A stretch of 47,856 nucleotides of DNA, taken from assembly GCA_005884685.1 (NCBI GenBank), contig VBAH01000023.1, positions 1 through 47,856 of the forward strand. The letters run 5' to 3'. The stretch comes from Alphaproteobacteria bacterium. GTDB lineage: Bacteria; Pseudomonadota; Alphaproteobacteria; Rhizobiales; Xanthobacteraceae. Below, piece after piece: positions 1-7,647 of the stretch. Below the pieces are notes generated by a model. That model saw only the letters and a program-made list of their open reading frames with translations. It ran no database searches and was not told the DNA's origin. The number at the start of each line of letters is the position of its first letter. Position 1 is the first letter of the stretch. Position numbers and translations under genes: made by a program.

Positions 1-1
1 C

Positions 2-481
2 AAGCCCAACAGACACTTCACGTTGCCCGCTCCGGATCGGGACATCGTCATGGTCGGCCCCGGCACCGGCGTCGCGCCGTTTCGTGCGTTCGTGCAGGAG
101 CGCCGCGCGACGAAGGCGAATGGGCGCAACTGGCTGTTCTTCGGCGACCGCACCTTCACGCACGACTTCCTCTATCAGACGGAATGGCAGGACGCGCTCA
201 AGGACGGCGCACTGACGCGCATGGACGTGGCGTTCTCGCGCGACACGCCGGAAAAAATCTACGTGCAGCATCGCCTGTGGGAGAAGCGCCGCGATCTCAT
301 CGACTGGCTCGACGGCGGGGCGAACTTCTACGTCTGCGGCGACCAGAAATCGATGGCGAAGGACGTGCGCGCGACACTGGTCGCCGCCTACGCGGATGTG
401 AAGGCGCTATCTGCTGAGGCCGCGGAGCAAGCCGTCGCCTCGCTCGAACGCGACAAGCGCTATCAGCAGGATGTGTATTGA
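2..481 (+). CDS. cysJ: NADPH-sulfite reductase flavoprotein (alpha) subunit, C-terminal part
   Basis: This is the 3' end of a gene that begins before the window; the frame is open from base 2 with no convincing internal start. The product is the ferredoxin-reductase-like NADPH-binding half of a CysJ-type diflavin reductase, which passes electrons from NADPH via FAD and FMN to the CysI hemoprotein in assimilatory sulfite reduction. Visible marks are GPGTGVAPFRAF (pyrophosphate-binding loop), LFFGDR, the YVCGD motif of the NADPH site, and a C-terminal DVY whose terminal aromatic residue is typical of flavin-stacking tails in this family. The stop TGA shares one base with the ATG of cysI, so the two are translationally coupled. 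The FMN and FAD domains lie upstream and cannot be checked, so a related single-flavin reductase remains possible. Confidence 0.88.
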   Translation, partial: KPNRHFTLPAPDRDIVMVGPGTGVAPFRAFVQERRATKANGRNWLFFGDRTFTHDFLYQTEWQDALKDGALTRMDVAFSRDTPEKIYVQHRLWEKRRDLIDWLDGGANFYVCGDQKSMAKDVRATLVAAYADVKALSAEAAEQAVASLERDKRYQQDVY

Positions 482-2193
482 TGGCTGAGTTGTCCCGCAA
501 CGAATACATCAAGGAAGCGTCCGACTACCTGCGCGGCACGCTGGCGGAGGGGCTCGCCGACGAGATCACCGGCGGCATCGTCGAGGACGACCAGCAGCTC
601 GTCAAATTCCACGGCATGTACCTGCAGGACGACCGCGACCTGCGCGGCGAGCGCACGCGCAAGAAGCTGGAGAAGGCGTTCGCCTTCATGCTGCGCGTGC
701 GCATCTCGGGCGGCGTGCTGACCCCGCGGCAGTGGTGCGCACTCGATCTTGTGGCGCGGGTCTACGGCAACGGCACGATGCGCGCGACCACGCGCCAGAC
801 CATTCAGCTGCACGGCGTGATCAAGTCGAACCTGAAGGCGACGCTGAAGGCGATCGACGAGCAGCTCTTGAACACCATCGCGGCCTGCGGCGACGTGAAC
901 CGCAACGTGATGTGCAATCCGAACCCGCATCAGTCGAAGGCGCACGCCGCCGCGCTCGCGCTCACGCGCGCGCTCTCCGATCACCTCGAGCCGCGTACGC
1001 CGGCCTACCGCGAGATCTGGCTCGACGGCGAGAAGATCGCGGGCGGCGAGGACGACGTGGTCGAGCCGATCTACGGCAGGACGTATATGCCGCGGAAATT
1101 CAAGATCGTGGTGGCAGTGCCACCCTCGAACGACGTCGATATTTTCGCGCACGATCTCGGCTTCATCGCGATCCTCGACGGCAACGACGATGTGACCGGC
1201 TGGAACGTGACCGTCGGCGGCGGCATGGGCATGACGCATGGCGAGCCCGACACCTATCCGCGCGCCGCCGATGTGATGGGCTTTTGCGCACCGCGCGACG
1301 CGGTCGCAATCGCGGAGGCGGTCGTCACCGTGCAGCGCGACTGGGGCGACCGGTCAAACCGCAAGCACGCGCGGTTGAAGTATACGATCGAGGACCGCGG
1401 GCTCGGTGCGTTCCGCGCCGAAGTGGAGAAGCGCGCCGGCGTGACGCTCGAAGCGCCGAAGCCGTTCAGCTTCACCTCGTCCGGCGACCGCTACGGCTGG
1501 ACCGAGGGCGAGAACGGCAAATCGCATCTGACGCTCTATGTCGAGAACGGCCGCATCCAGGACAAAGCCGGCGGTGCCGGCATGCTCACGGGCCTGCGCA
1601 AGATCGCCGAGATCCACACCGGCGACATGCGGCTTACCGCGAACCAGAACGTCATCGTGGCGAATGTCGCGAAGGAGGATCGCGCCGCGATCGAGGCGAT
1701 CGTCAAGCAGTACAATCTGGTCCAGCCGGCGTCGGGACTGCGCCGCAATTCGATGGCCTGCGTCGCGCTGCCGACCTGCGGACTCGCGCTCGCCGAATGC
1801 GAGCGCTATCTGCCCGAGCTGCTCGATGCGCTCGATCAGCGGCTCGCCGCGTATGGCCTTTCCGACGACGACATCGTCATCCGCATGACCGGCTGTCCGA
1901 ACGGCTGCGCGCGGCCGTATCTCGCCGAGATCGGCCTAGTCGGCAAAGGCCCCGGCCGCTACAACCTTTATCTCGGCGCGGCGTTTGACGGCTCGCGCCT
2001 CTCCAAGCTCTACGCCGAAGATCTGGAACACGGCGCGATCATCGCGGCGCTCGATCCGCTGTTCGCCGCTTATGCGAAGGAGCGCGAGCCGAACGAGCGT
2101 TTCGGCGCGTTCGTGATCCGGGCGGGATTCGTGGCGCGGACGGAGAACGGCCGCGACTTTCATGCCGACAGCGGCGCGCGGAGAGCTGCATGA
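481..2193 (+). CDS. cysI: Sulfite reductase hemoprotein (beta) subunit
   Basis: The 570-residue product reduces sulfite to sulfide with six electrons at a siroheme coupled to a [4Fe-4S] cluster. The four cluster cysteines are all visible: C427 and C433 in ACVALPTCG, and C472 and C476 in TGCPNGCARPY, giving the C-X5-C...C-X3-C pattern of sulfite and nitrite reductases. The N-terminal part carries the sulfite/nitrite reductase ferredoxin-like half domain (residues about 60-130, with the RATTRQTIQLHG stretch), and length matches CysI. I chose ATG 481 over the TTG three bases upstream because it overlaps the cysJ stop (TGATG). The 3' end overlaps cysG by 4 bases (ATGA). The order cysJ-cysI-cysG joins reductase and cofactor synthesis in one transcript. 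Confidence 0.95.
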   Translation: MAELSRNEYIKEASDYLRGTLAEGLADEITGGIVEDDQQLVKFHGMYLQDDRDLRGERTRKKLEKAFAFMLRVRISGGVLTPRQWCALDLVARVYGNGTMRATTRQTIQLHGVIKSNLKATLKAIDEQLLNTIAACGDVNRNVMCNPNPHQSKAHAAALALTRALSDHLEPRTPAYREIWLDGEKIAGGEDDVVEPIYGRTYMPRKFKIVVAVPPSNDVDIFAHDLGFIAILDGNDDVTGWNVTVGGGMGMTHGEPDTYPRAADVMGFCAPRDAVAIAEAVVTVQRDWGDRSNRKHARLKYTIEDRGLGAFRAEVEKRAGVTLEAPKPFSFTSSGDRYGWTEGENGKSHLTLYVENGRIQDKAGGAGMLTGLRKIAEIHTGDMRLTANQNVIVANVAKEDRAAIEAIVKQYNLVQPASGLRRNSMACVALPTCGLALAECERYLPELLDALDQRLAAYGLSDDDIVIRMTGCPNGCARPYLAEIGLVGKGPGRYNLYLGAAFDGSRLSKLYAEDLEHGAIIAALDPLFAAYAKEREPNERFGAFVIRAGFVARTENGRDFHADSGARRAA

Positions 2194-3659
2194 CGATCGC
2201 GCGCACCCCCTCTGAAGCACGCCCGCCGCGCATGGAAGCGCTCGCGCGCCTCCCGGTGTTCTTCGCGCTCGCCGGCAGGCGCGCGGTTGTTGCCGGCGGC
2301 AGCGCCGCTGCCGCCTGGAAAGCCGAGCTGCTGATCGCTGCCGGCGCGGCGGTCGATGTCTACGCGGCCGAGTCGAGTGAGGAATTGATCGAGCTCACCG
2401 CGAACACGCCGCTCGTCACGCTTCACCGGCGCGCCATTGAAGCTGCGGATTTTGACGGCGCCGCGCTTGCCGTCGGCGCGTGCGAGGGCGACGCGGAGGC
2501 GGATGCGTTTGCCGCGCTCGCCCGCCGTGCCGGCGTGCCGGTCAACGTCATCGACAAGCCGGCGTTCTGCGATTTTTCATTCGGTGCGATCGTCAACCGC
2601 TCGCCGCTGGTGATCGGGATTTCCACCGATGGCGCGGCGCCGGTGTTCGGCCAGGCGATCCGCGCCAAGCTCGAAGCGCTGATCCCGCGCGGCTTTGCGC
2701 GCTGGGCCGAGGCTGCCCGGCAGTGGCGCCCGCGCGTGCTGGCGCTCACGTTGTCGTTCCGCGAGCGGCGGCGCTTCTGGGAAAACTTTACCGCGCGTGC
2801 GGTCGCCGCGCCCGAGCGCGTGCCTGCCGAGAGCGACATCGAGACGCTGATGGCGGCCGCGCGCGGCGTTTGCGACAACGCCGGCTCGGTCATTCTCGTC
2901 GGCGCGGGTCCCGGCGATCCCGAATTGCTCACCTTGAGCGCCGTGCGCGCGCTGCAATCCGCCGATGTGATCCTGATCGACGACCTCGTGTCGCCCCAGG
3001 TGCTCGACTTCGCACGGCGCGAGGCGAAGAAGATGATGGTGGGCAAGACCGGCCACGGGCCCGCATGCAAGCAGAGCGAGATCAACGATCTGATGATCAG
3101 GCTTGCCAAATCGGGCAAGCGCGTGGTGCGCCTCAAGGGCGGCGATCCGATGATCTTCGGCCGCGCCAGCGAGGAGATTGCGGCCTGCCGCGCCGCGAAT
3201 ATTGCGGTCGAGGTGGTGCCTGGTATTTCGGCGGCGCAGGGCGCGGCCTCGCGCCTGCTCGTATCGCTGACGCACCGCGCAGCGGCGCGCCGCCTGCAGT
3301 ACATCACCGGCCATGACCGCGACGGCAAGCTGCCGGCCGACATCGACTGGCGCACGCTTGCCGATCCGGCGGCGACCACCGTGGTCTACATGCCGAAGAA
3401 GACGCTGCGCGAATTGGGCGCGCGCGCGATCGCGCAAGGGCTCGCGCCTTCGACACCCGCCGTGGCGGTCGCGAATGCGACGCGGCCGGATGAGACGATT
3501 GTTGCGGGCACGATCGCGGATATCGCCGACCGGATTGAGGCGGATACGCCTGAGGGGCCGCTGCTGGTGATGATCGGGCGGGTATTGGCCGAAGTCGTTG
3601 AGGAACACGCAACCGCTGTGACTCCGCTCATGCCCGCGAAAGCGGGCATCCAGAGCTAA
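2190..3659 (+). CDS. cysG: Siroheme synthase (precorrin-2 dehydrogenase/ferrochelatase fused to uroporphyrinogen-III methyltransferase)
   Basis: The 489-residue bifunctional protein converts uroporphyrinogen III to siroheme, the cofactor of the CysI enzyme encoded just upstream. Residues about 15-215 form the NAD-binding precorrin-2 dehydrogenase/ferrochelatase part (AVVAGGSAAAAWKAELLIAA). Residues about 230-475 form the SAM-dependent methyltransferase, with the family signatures GAGPGDPELLTL and RLKGGDPMIFGR. It overlaps cysI by 4 bases. The last dozen residues (TPLMPAKAGIQS) and the TAA stop lie inside a 70-bp palindromic repeat (3624-3693). The native C-terminus therefore probably ended near EEHATAV and was replaced or lengthened by the repeat. 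The fold assignment is firm; that the tail is non-native is inference. Confidence 0.95.
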   Translation: MTIARTPSEARPPRMEALARLPVFFALAGRRAVVAGGSAAAAWKAELLIAAGAAVDVYAAESSEELIELTANTPLVTLHRRAIEAADFDGAALAVGACEGDAEADAFAALARRAGVPVNVIDKPAFCDFSFGAIVNRSPLVIGISTDGAAPVFGQAIRAKLEALIPRGFARWAEAARQWRPRVLALTLSFRERRRFWENFTARAVAAPERVPAESDIETLMAAARGVCDNAGSVILVGAGPGDPELLTLSAVRALQSADVILIDDLVSPQVLDFARREAKKMMVGKTGHGPACKQSEINDLMIRLAKSGKRVVRLKGGDPMIFGRASEEIAACRAANIAVEVVPGISAAQGAASRLLVSLTHRAAARRLQYITGHDRDGKLPADIDWRTLADPAATTVVYMPKKTLRELGARAIAQGLAPSTPAVAVANATRPDETIVAGTIADIADRIEADTPEGPLLVMIGRVLAEVVEEHATAVTPLMPAKAGIQS

Positions 3660-3693
3660 AGGACTGGGTCCCCGCTTTCGCGGGGACGAGCGG
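3624..3693. repeat. 70-bp palindromic repeat, family A, copy 1
   Basis: Two 30-bp arms (3624-3653 and 3664-3693) are inverted copies matching at 26 of 30 positions, around a 10-bp centre. Each arm folds on its own into an 8-bp hairpin: 3630-3637 with 3642-3649 (loop GAAA), and 3668-3675 with 3680-3687 (loop TTTC, which is GAAA on the other strand). The four differences between arms are paired changes that keep both stems intact. A second copy lies at 7673-7746 inside the TPS exoprotein gene. The element contains the cysG stop and sits between cysG (+) and the glutathione transferase gene (-), whose 3' ends converge, so it may also act as a terminator. Confidence 0.9.
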
Positions 3694-3701
3694 TGTTTGG
3701 G

Positions 3702-4337
3702 TTACGCCGCGCTCTGCAGTTGCGCCTCGTCGGCGACCGCCTTGCGCACCGCTGCCCGCTCGCCGACGCGCCGGAAATGCTCGGCAATCTTCGGCGTCCT
3801 GTCGATGTCGACGCCGTCGGCGGCCAGCCATTGCGACAGCGTATACAGATAGCCGTCGCACACGGTGTAGTCCTTGCCCATCACCCATGGGCCGGCAAAC
3901 ATCTCGCGCTCGATCAGCGCGAAGCATTCGCCGACCGTCTGCGGCACCTTTTTCTTCATCGCCTCGATGGCGGCGGGATCGTCGGCCCAGCGATAGCCGC
4001 GCGGCCGGTGCGCATGCGCCACGTGCACGGTCGAGCACAGATAGCTGTTGAACGCCTGCACCTTGGCGAGCGCATACGGATCGTCGAGCGGCGCAAGCTT
4101 GGCGGCGGGAAAGCTCTGCGCGACGTAGATCAGGATCGCCGGCGTCTCGGTGATGATGCCACGGTCGGTGACCAGCGCCGGCACGCGCGCCTTGGGATTG
4201 ATCTTCAGGTAGTCGGGCTTCTTCTGGTCCTCGGCTTTGAAGTTCAAGCGCACCGTTTCATACGTTGCGCCGGCTTCCTCGAGTGCAATGTGCGAGGCGA
4301 GCGCGCAGGTGCCCGGCGCATAGTAGAGCTTGAGCAT
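3702..4337 (-). CDS. Glutathione S-transferase family protein
   Basis: The 211-residue cytosolic protein has an N-terminal thioredoxin-like glutathione-binding domain (residues 1-80) starting LYYAPGTCALASHIALEEAG. The Cys in the APGTC stretch lies where beta-class bacterial GSTs keep their catalytic Cys. KINPKARVPALVTD carries the cis-Pro, and TETPAILIYVAQ is the typical glutathione-contacting turn. An all-helical C-terminal domain follows, including GPWVMGKDYTVCDGYLYTLSQWL, with the conserved Asp of the N-capping box. It probably conjugates glutathione to electrophiles or reduces mixed disulfides; the substrate is unknown. A GGAG ribosome site precedes the ATG. It converges with cysG and lies downstream of the MFS gene on the same strand, separated by a repeat. 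Confidence 0.92.
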   Translation of the reverse strand: MLKLYYAPGTCALASHIALEEAGATYETVRLNFKAEDQKKPDYLKINPKARVPALVTDRGIITETPAILIYVAQSFPAAKLAPLDDPYALAKVQAFNSYLCSTVHVAHAHRPRGYRWADDPAAIEAMKKKVPQTVGECFALIEREMFAGPWVMGKDYTVCDGYLYTLSQWLAADGVDIDRTPKIAEHFRRVGERAAVRKAVADEAQLQSAA

Positions 4338-4374
4338 GTCGGTCTCCGTTTATGGCAATCCCCTCCCGGTAATC

Positions 4375-4462
4375 GTAGCCCGGATGGAGCGTTAGCGACA
4401 TCCGGGACGGATGCGATATTGGCGCATTGATCCCGGATTTCGCTCCGCTCAATCCGGGCTAC
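4375..4462. repeat. 88-bp palindromic repeat with GTAGCCCGGAT ends, family B
   Basis: Perfect 11-bp terminal inverted repeats (4375-4385 and 4452-4462) enclose further inverted copies of a TCCCGGAT/ATCCGGGA core. The element lies between the glutathione transferase and MFS genes. It overlaps the end of the MFS reading frame: the last residues (S-S-P-D) and the TGA stop are read from the repeat's terminal arm. It could act as a transcript stabiliser or terminator between the two minus-strand genes. Short GTAGCCCGGAT palindromes of this type are, as far as I recall, common in Bradyrhizobiaceae genomes. Confidence 0.85.
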
Positions 4463-5645
4463 TTTTACGCGACCACCACAGCTCAAACGGGCCGAGCAGC
4501 ACGCCGGCGGCGAAGACTGCGAACACCGCGAGCCAGCCCGTCGGGCTCGACGGCCCGCCGAACGCGTCGAGCGCGACGCCGCCGGCCCAGCCGCCGAGCG
4601 CCGACAGGCCGAACCCGACAGTCGAGTGCAGCGCCATGGTGGCGCCGCGAAACGCCGGCGCGGCGCTCGCCGCCATGCCGGACGTCAGCGCGCCGCTATC
4701 CGCCGGAATCGTGATGGCGTAGATCAGCACCAGCGCAAGCAGCCATGCGGGCGACGCGCCGGCCAGCGAGCCGATCGCGAGCGCGACGCTGCCGGAGACG
4801 ATCATCACGATGGTGATGGCGCGATGGCGGCCGAAGCGAATCGCGGCTTCGTTGCCCAGCAGGCTGGCGGGCAGCGACAGCAGCGCCGCAATCACGCTGA
4901 CGGCGATCGGCGAGAGCAGCGCATCGCCGTTGCGCGCCGCGACGTAACTCCAGAACGCCACGATCCAGGTGCGCATGCCGTAAAGCTCGAAGCAATGCGC
5001 GCCGTACCCGAGCACGTAGCCCATCGCGGCGCGGTTGCGCAGCACCGGGCGGAAGTCGAGCAGACGGCCTTGCGCCGGCGCGGGCTGGAAGGGCGGCATC
5101 GCCAGCGAGGCGGCAATCATCACCAGCGGTCCGAGCGCCGTGACGAAGAACGCCACGCGCCAGCCGTAGCGCGCCGCGACGATTTGCGAGACCAGGAACG
5201 ACAGCCCGACCCCGATCGAGAAGCTGCCGGTATAGAGCGTGATGCTGCGCGAAGATTCCTGCGGCGGAAGCCGGTCGGTCAGCGCCTTCAGGCCTGGCAT
5301 GTAGGCCCCGGCGAAGCCGATGCCGGCGAGCGCCCAGATCGCGGCCGCCGACCATAGTCCGCCTGCAAACAAGCCAAACGCGGCGGTGCCCAGCCCGCTG
5401 AGCGTGGAGCCGACAAGCAGCACGCGCCGTGCATCGATCCGGTCGGTCAAGGTCGCCAGCACCGGCACGGCGAGCATGTAGCCGAACGCATAGGCGCCGG
5501 CCATCAGGCCGGCCTGAGCGGCCGAGAGCCCCCACAGCGGAATCAGGTGCTCGGCCATGATCGCCGGCACGACGACATGCGGCAGCAGGTTCCCGACCTG
5601 GCCCGCGCACATCGCGGCGACAAGCGCGCGGCCGGTTAAACGCAT
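4449..5645 (-). CDS. MFS transporter
   Basis: The 398-residue integral inner-membrane protein is of major facilitator type with about 12 hydrophobic segments. It contains the loop-2/3 style motif GYMLAVPVLATLTDRIDARRVLL (the G-x-L-x-D-R signature between helices 2 and 3) and a second-half equivalent, GNEAAIRFGRHRAITIV. The frame is open to 5822, but I start it at ATG 5645 (MRLTGRALVAAMCAGQ). The upstream residues are translated from a palindromic repeat (5655-5775), and the membrane domain begins right at this Met. The stop codon lies in another repeat (4375-4462). Substrate is unknown; closest in look to drug/metabolite MFS permeases. It is transcribed divergently from the TpsB-like gene. 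Confidence 0.88.
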   Translation of the reverse strand: MRLTGRALVAAMCAGQVGNLLPHVVVPAIMAEHLIPLWGLSAAQAGLMAGAYAFGYMLAVPVLATLTDRIDARRVLLVGSTLSGLGTAAFGLFAGGLWSAAAIWALAGIGFAGAYMPGLKALTDRLPPQESSRSITLYTGSFSIGVGLSFLVSQIVAARYGWRVAFFVTALGPLVMIAASLAMPPFQPAPAQGRLLDFRPVLRNRAAMGYVLGYGAHCFELYGMRTWIVAFWSYVAARNGDALLSPIAVSVIAALLSLPASLLGNEAAIRFGRHRAITIVMIVSGSVALAIGSLAGASPAWLLALVLIYAITIPADSGALTSGMAASAAPAFRGATMALHSTVGFGLSALGGWAGGVALDAFGGPSSPTGWLAVFAVFAAGVLLGPFELWWSRKSSPD

Positions 5646-5654
5646 GGCGTATCC

Positions 5655-5775
5655 GTCATGCCCGGCCATAGCCCGTCGAAGACGGGCGTAAACGCCCTGA
5701 TGGCCGGCATCCACGTCTTTCTTGTCAGATTCACTGACGTAAGTCGTGGATGGCCGGGACAAGCCCGGCCATGAC
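5655..5775. repeat. 121-bp palindromic repeat, family C, copy 1
   Basis: This intergenic palindrome has GTCATG...CATGAC ends and several nested hairpins. Its segment 5666-5698 matches 46139-46171 at 29 of 33 positions. In that segment three copies of a CCCG/CGGG-like stem strand (around 5671-5677, 5681-5687 and 5693-5697) can pair in two mutually exclusive ways, and the changes against the second copy are compensatory. The right half contains a second hairpin (GGCCGGGACAAGCCCGGCC). It separates the divergent MFS and TpsB genes and would otherwise be read as a spurious N-terminal extension of the MFS protein. Confidence 0.85.
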
Positions 5776-5952
5776 GAAAAGAAATTGGCATGCCAGACCC
5801 CGATTCCGGCCCAAAACGACACAATTGTTGCCCTGAAGCATCAGCAAATCCCGAAACTGACGCAAGGGCTTGCGGGGTATTCCAATCCCCAACCGCGCAT
5901 GCAAGTCTCACCCGTCCCGGTGGAATGGGGTTTTGTTGGGGGAGCTGCGGGC
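5776..5952 (+). promoter_or_regulatory. Presumed control region of the two-partner secretion operon
   Basis: This is the rest of the 307-bp intergenic gap between the MFS and TpsB genes. I see a perfect 10-bp palindrome, TGGCATGCCA (5786-5795), and a 6-bp inverted repeat, CGCAAG-GG-CTTGCG (5861-5874). Either could be an operator. No -35/-10 pair stands out. A strong ribosome site (GGGGGAG, 5938-5944) lies 8 nt before ATG 5953 and decides the tpsB start. The frame is open upstream to 5746, but that part overlaps the repeat and lacks a ribosome site. Confidence 0.4.
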
Positions 5953-7635
5953 ATGGCCGCCGGCAGAGGCCGCCTGTTGGCGGTTCTGGCGTTTTTGCTG
6001 TTCCTCCCGGTCACAGCGGTTGCACAGGTCATTCCACCTGGCGCGCAACCCGGCCGGGAGCGGGAGCAATTGGCCCCGCCGGTGGCAGGTCCACAGGCCC
6101 GCCCGGGCGGCGCCACCATCACGCTCCCCTCAACGGTCGCACCCGCCGGCGCCGAGAGCATCAGGCTCACGATCGGCCGCGTCGTCATCACCGGGGCGAC
6201 CGTCTACAGCGACGCGGACCTCGCCCCTCTCTACGCCGACCTGCTCGGGGCCGAGGTCTCGCTCGCTGCCGTCTACGACCTCGCCCGCCGCATCACCGCC
6301 AAATACGGCGCGGCCGGTTACGTGCTGTCGCGCGCCGTCGTGCCGCCGCAGAACTTCTCGCCGCGCGGCGCGGTGGTGCGCATCCAGGTGGTCGAGGGCT
6401 ACGTCGACAGGGTGCTGTGGCCGGAGAAGCTGACGCGCTACAGGGACTTCTTCACCGACTACGCCGCCCGCATCGTCGCCGACCGGCCCGCCAATATCCG
6501 CACGCTGGAGCGCTACCTGCTGCTGGCGAACGACCTGCCGGGCCTGAAGTTCGCGACCTCACTCAAGCCCTCGCCGACGCACCCGAACGCCTCGATCCTG
6601 ATCGTCGAGGTGATCGAGAAGCCGGTCGACCTGCTCGCGCGCATCGACAATCGCGGCACCCAGGCGCGCGGGCCGTGGCAGTATCTCGGCTCGGCAACGC
6701 TCAACAACACGGTCGCGCGCGCGCACGAGGCATTCACCGTCACCTATGCGGGCACCTTCCAGCTCGAGGAGCTGCAATACCTCCAGTTCGGCTACAAACA
6801 GGTGCTCAACAGCGAGGGGCTGACCTTCTTCGCCAATGCAAGCTACGGCGTCGGCACGCCCGGCACCGAACAGCTGCGCCTGTTCGACTACCGCACCCGC
6901 AGCGCGGTGCTGGAAGCGGGCCTGACCTATCCGGTGATCCGCTCGCGCGAGGCGAACCTCTATGTGACCGGGCTCGGCTTTGTCACCAACGACTACAGCT
7001 ATGAGTTCGGCGACCTGTTCACGCGCGACCGGCTGCGCGGCTTCCGCCTCAAGGCCGATGCCGACTGGGCCGACAGCTTCCTCGGCATCAATCAGGTCAA
7101 CGTCACGCTCAGCCACGGCTTCGACGGGCTCGGTTCCACCGGCAACGACAACCCGTTGGCCTCGACCAACGCGGGGCGCGTCGACTTCACCAAGATCGAG
7201 GGCACGTTCACCCGGGTGCAGCCGCTGTTCTGGAATTTCTCGGCCTTCGTCGCCGCCTACGCACAAGTCGCCGCCACGCCGCTGCTCGTGTCGGAACAAT
7301 GCGGCTACGGCGGACGCTTCTTCGGCCGCGCGTTCGATCCCTCGCAGATGCTCGGCGACAGTTGCTGGGCCGCGCTCGGCGAATTGCGCTTCGACGTGCC
7401 GCACGCGATCAAGCGGCTCACGCGCGCGCAGCTTTATGCCTACGCGGATCACGGCGAGACCTACAACATCGATCCCGCGCCGGGCACGCCGCGCATGCAG
7501 CACGGCACCTCGGCCGGCGCCGGCGTGCGCGCCGAGTGGGAGACGATCTACAACGCGGACCTCTCGCTGGCGAAGGCCGTCGAGGGCCCGCGTCACGATT
7601 GGCGTGTGTTCCTGATCCTGGGCGCAAAGCTCTAG
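5953..7635 (+). CDS. TpsB-family outer-membrane transporter (ShlB/FhaC/HecB type)
   Basis: The 560-residue product is the outer-membrane pore of a two-partner secretion system, which folds and exports its TpsA partner. Residues 1-30 are a clear Sec signal peptide (RGRLLAVLAFLLFLPVTAVAQ). A Pro/Gly-rich linker follows. A POTRA domain occupies residues about 68-160 (IRLTIGRVVITGATVYSDADL; VVPPQNFSPRGAVVRIQVVEGYV). The remainder has alternating polar/aromatic beta-strands of a 16-strand Omp85-type barrel, containing DRLRGFRL, and ends in ILGAKL. A single POTRA is visible where FhaC has two; a second, degenerate one may follow at about 165-245 (IRTLERYLLLANDLPGLKF). The TpsA-like gene starts 12 nt downstream, so the two are an operon. 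Confidence 0.9.
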   Translation: MAAGRGRLLAVLAFLLFLPVTAVAQVIPPGAQPGREREQLAPPVAGPQARPGGATITLPSTVAPAGAESIRLTIGRVVITGATVYSDADLAPLYADLLGAEVSLAAVYDLARRITAKYGAAGYVLSRAVVPPQNFSPRGAVVRIQVVEGYVDRVLWPEKLTRYRDFFTDYAARIVADRPANIRTLERYLLLANDLPGLKFATSLKPSPTHPNASILIVEVIEKPVDLLARIDNRGTQARGPWQYLGSATLNNTVARAHEAFTVTYAGTFQLEELQYLQFGYKQVLNSEGLTFFANASYGVGTPGTEQLRLFDYRTRSAVLEAGLTYPVIRSREANLYVTGLGFVTNDYSYEFGDLFTRDRLRGFRLKADADWADSFLGINQVNVTLSHGFDGLGSTGNDNPLASTNAGRVDFTKIEGTFTRVQPLFWNFSAFVAAYAQVAATPLLVSEQCGYGGRFFGRAFDPSQMLGDSCWAALGELRFDVPHAIKRLTRAQLYAYADHGETYNIDPAPGTPRMQHGTSAGAGVRAEWETIYNADLSLAKAVEGPRHDWRVFLILGAKL

Positions 7636-7647
7636 ACGGAGAGCGGG

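Noticed and set aside
5746-5952. N-terminal extension of the TpsB protein from ATG 5746
   Set aside because: Overlaps the family C repeat, lacks a ribosome site, and would put 69 non-signal residues ahead of a good signal peptide at 5953.
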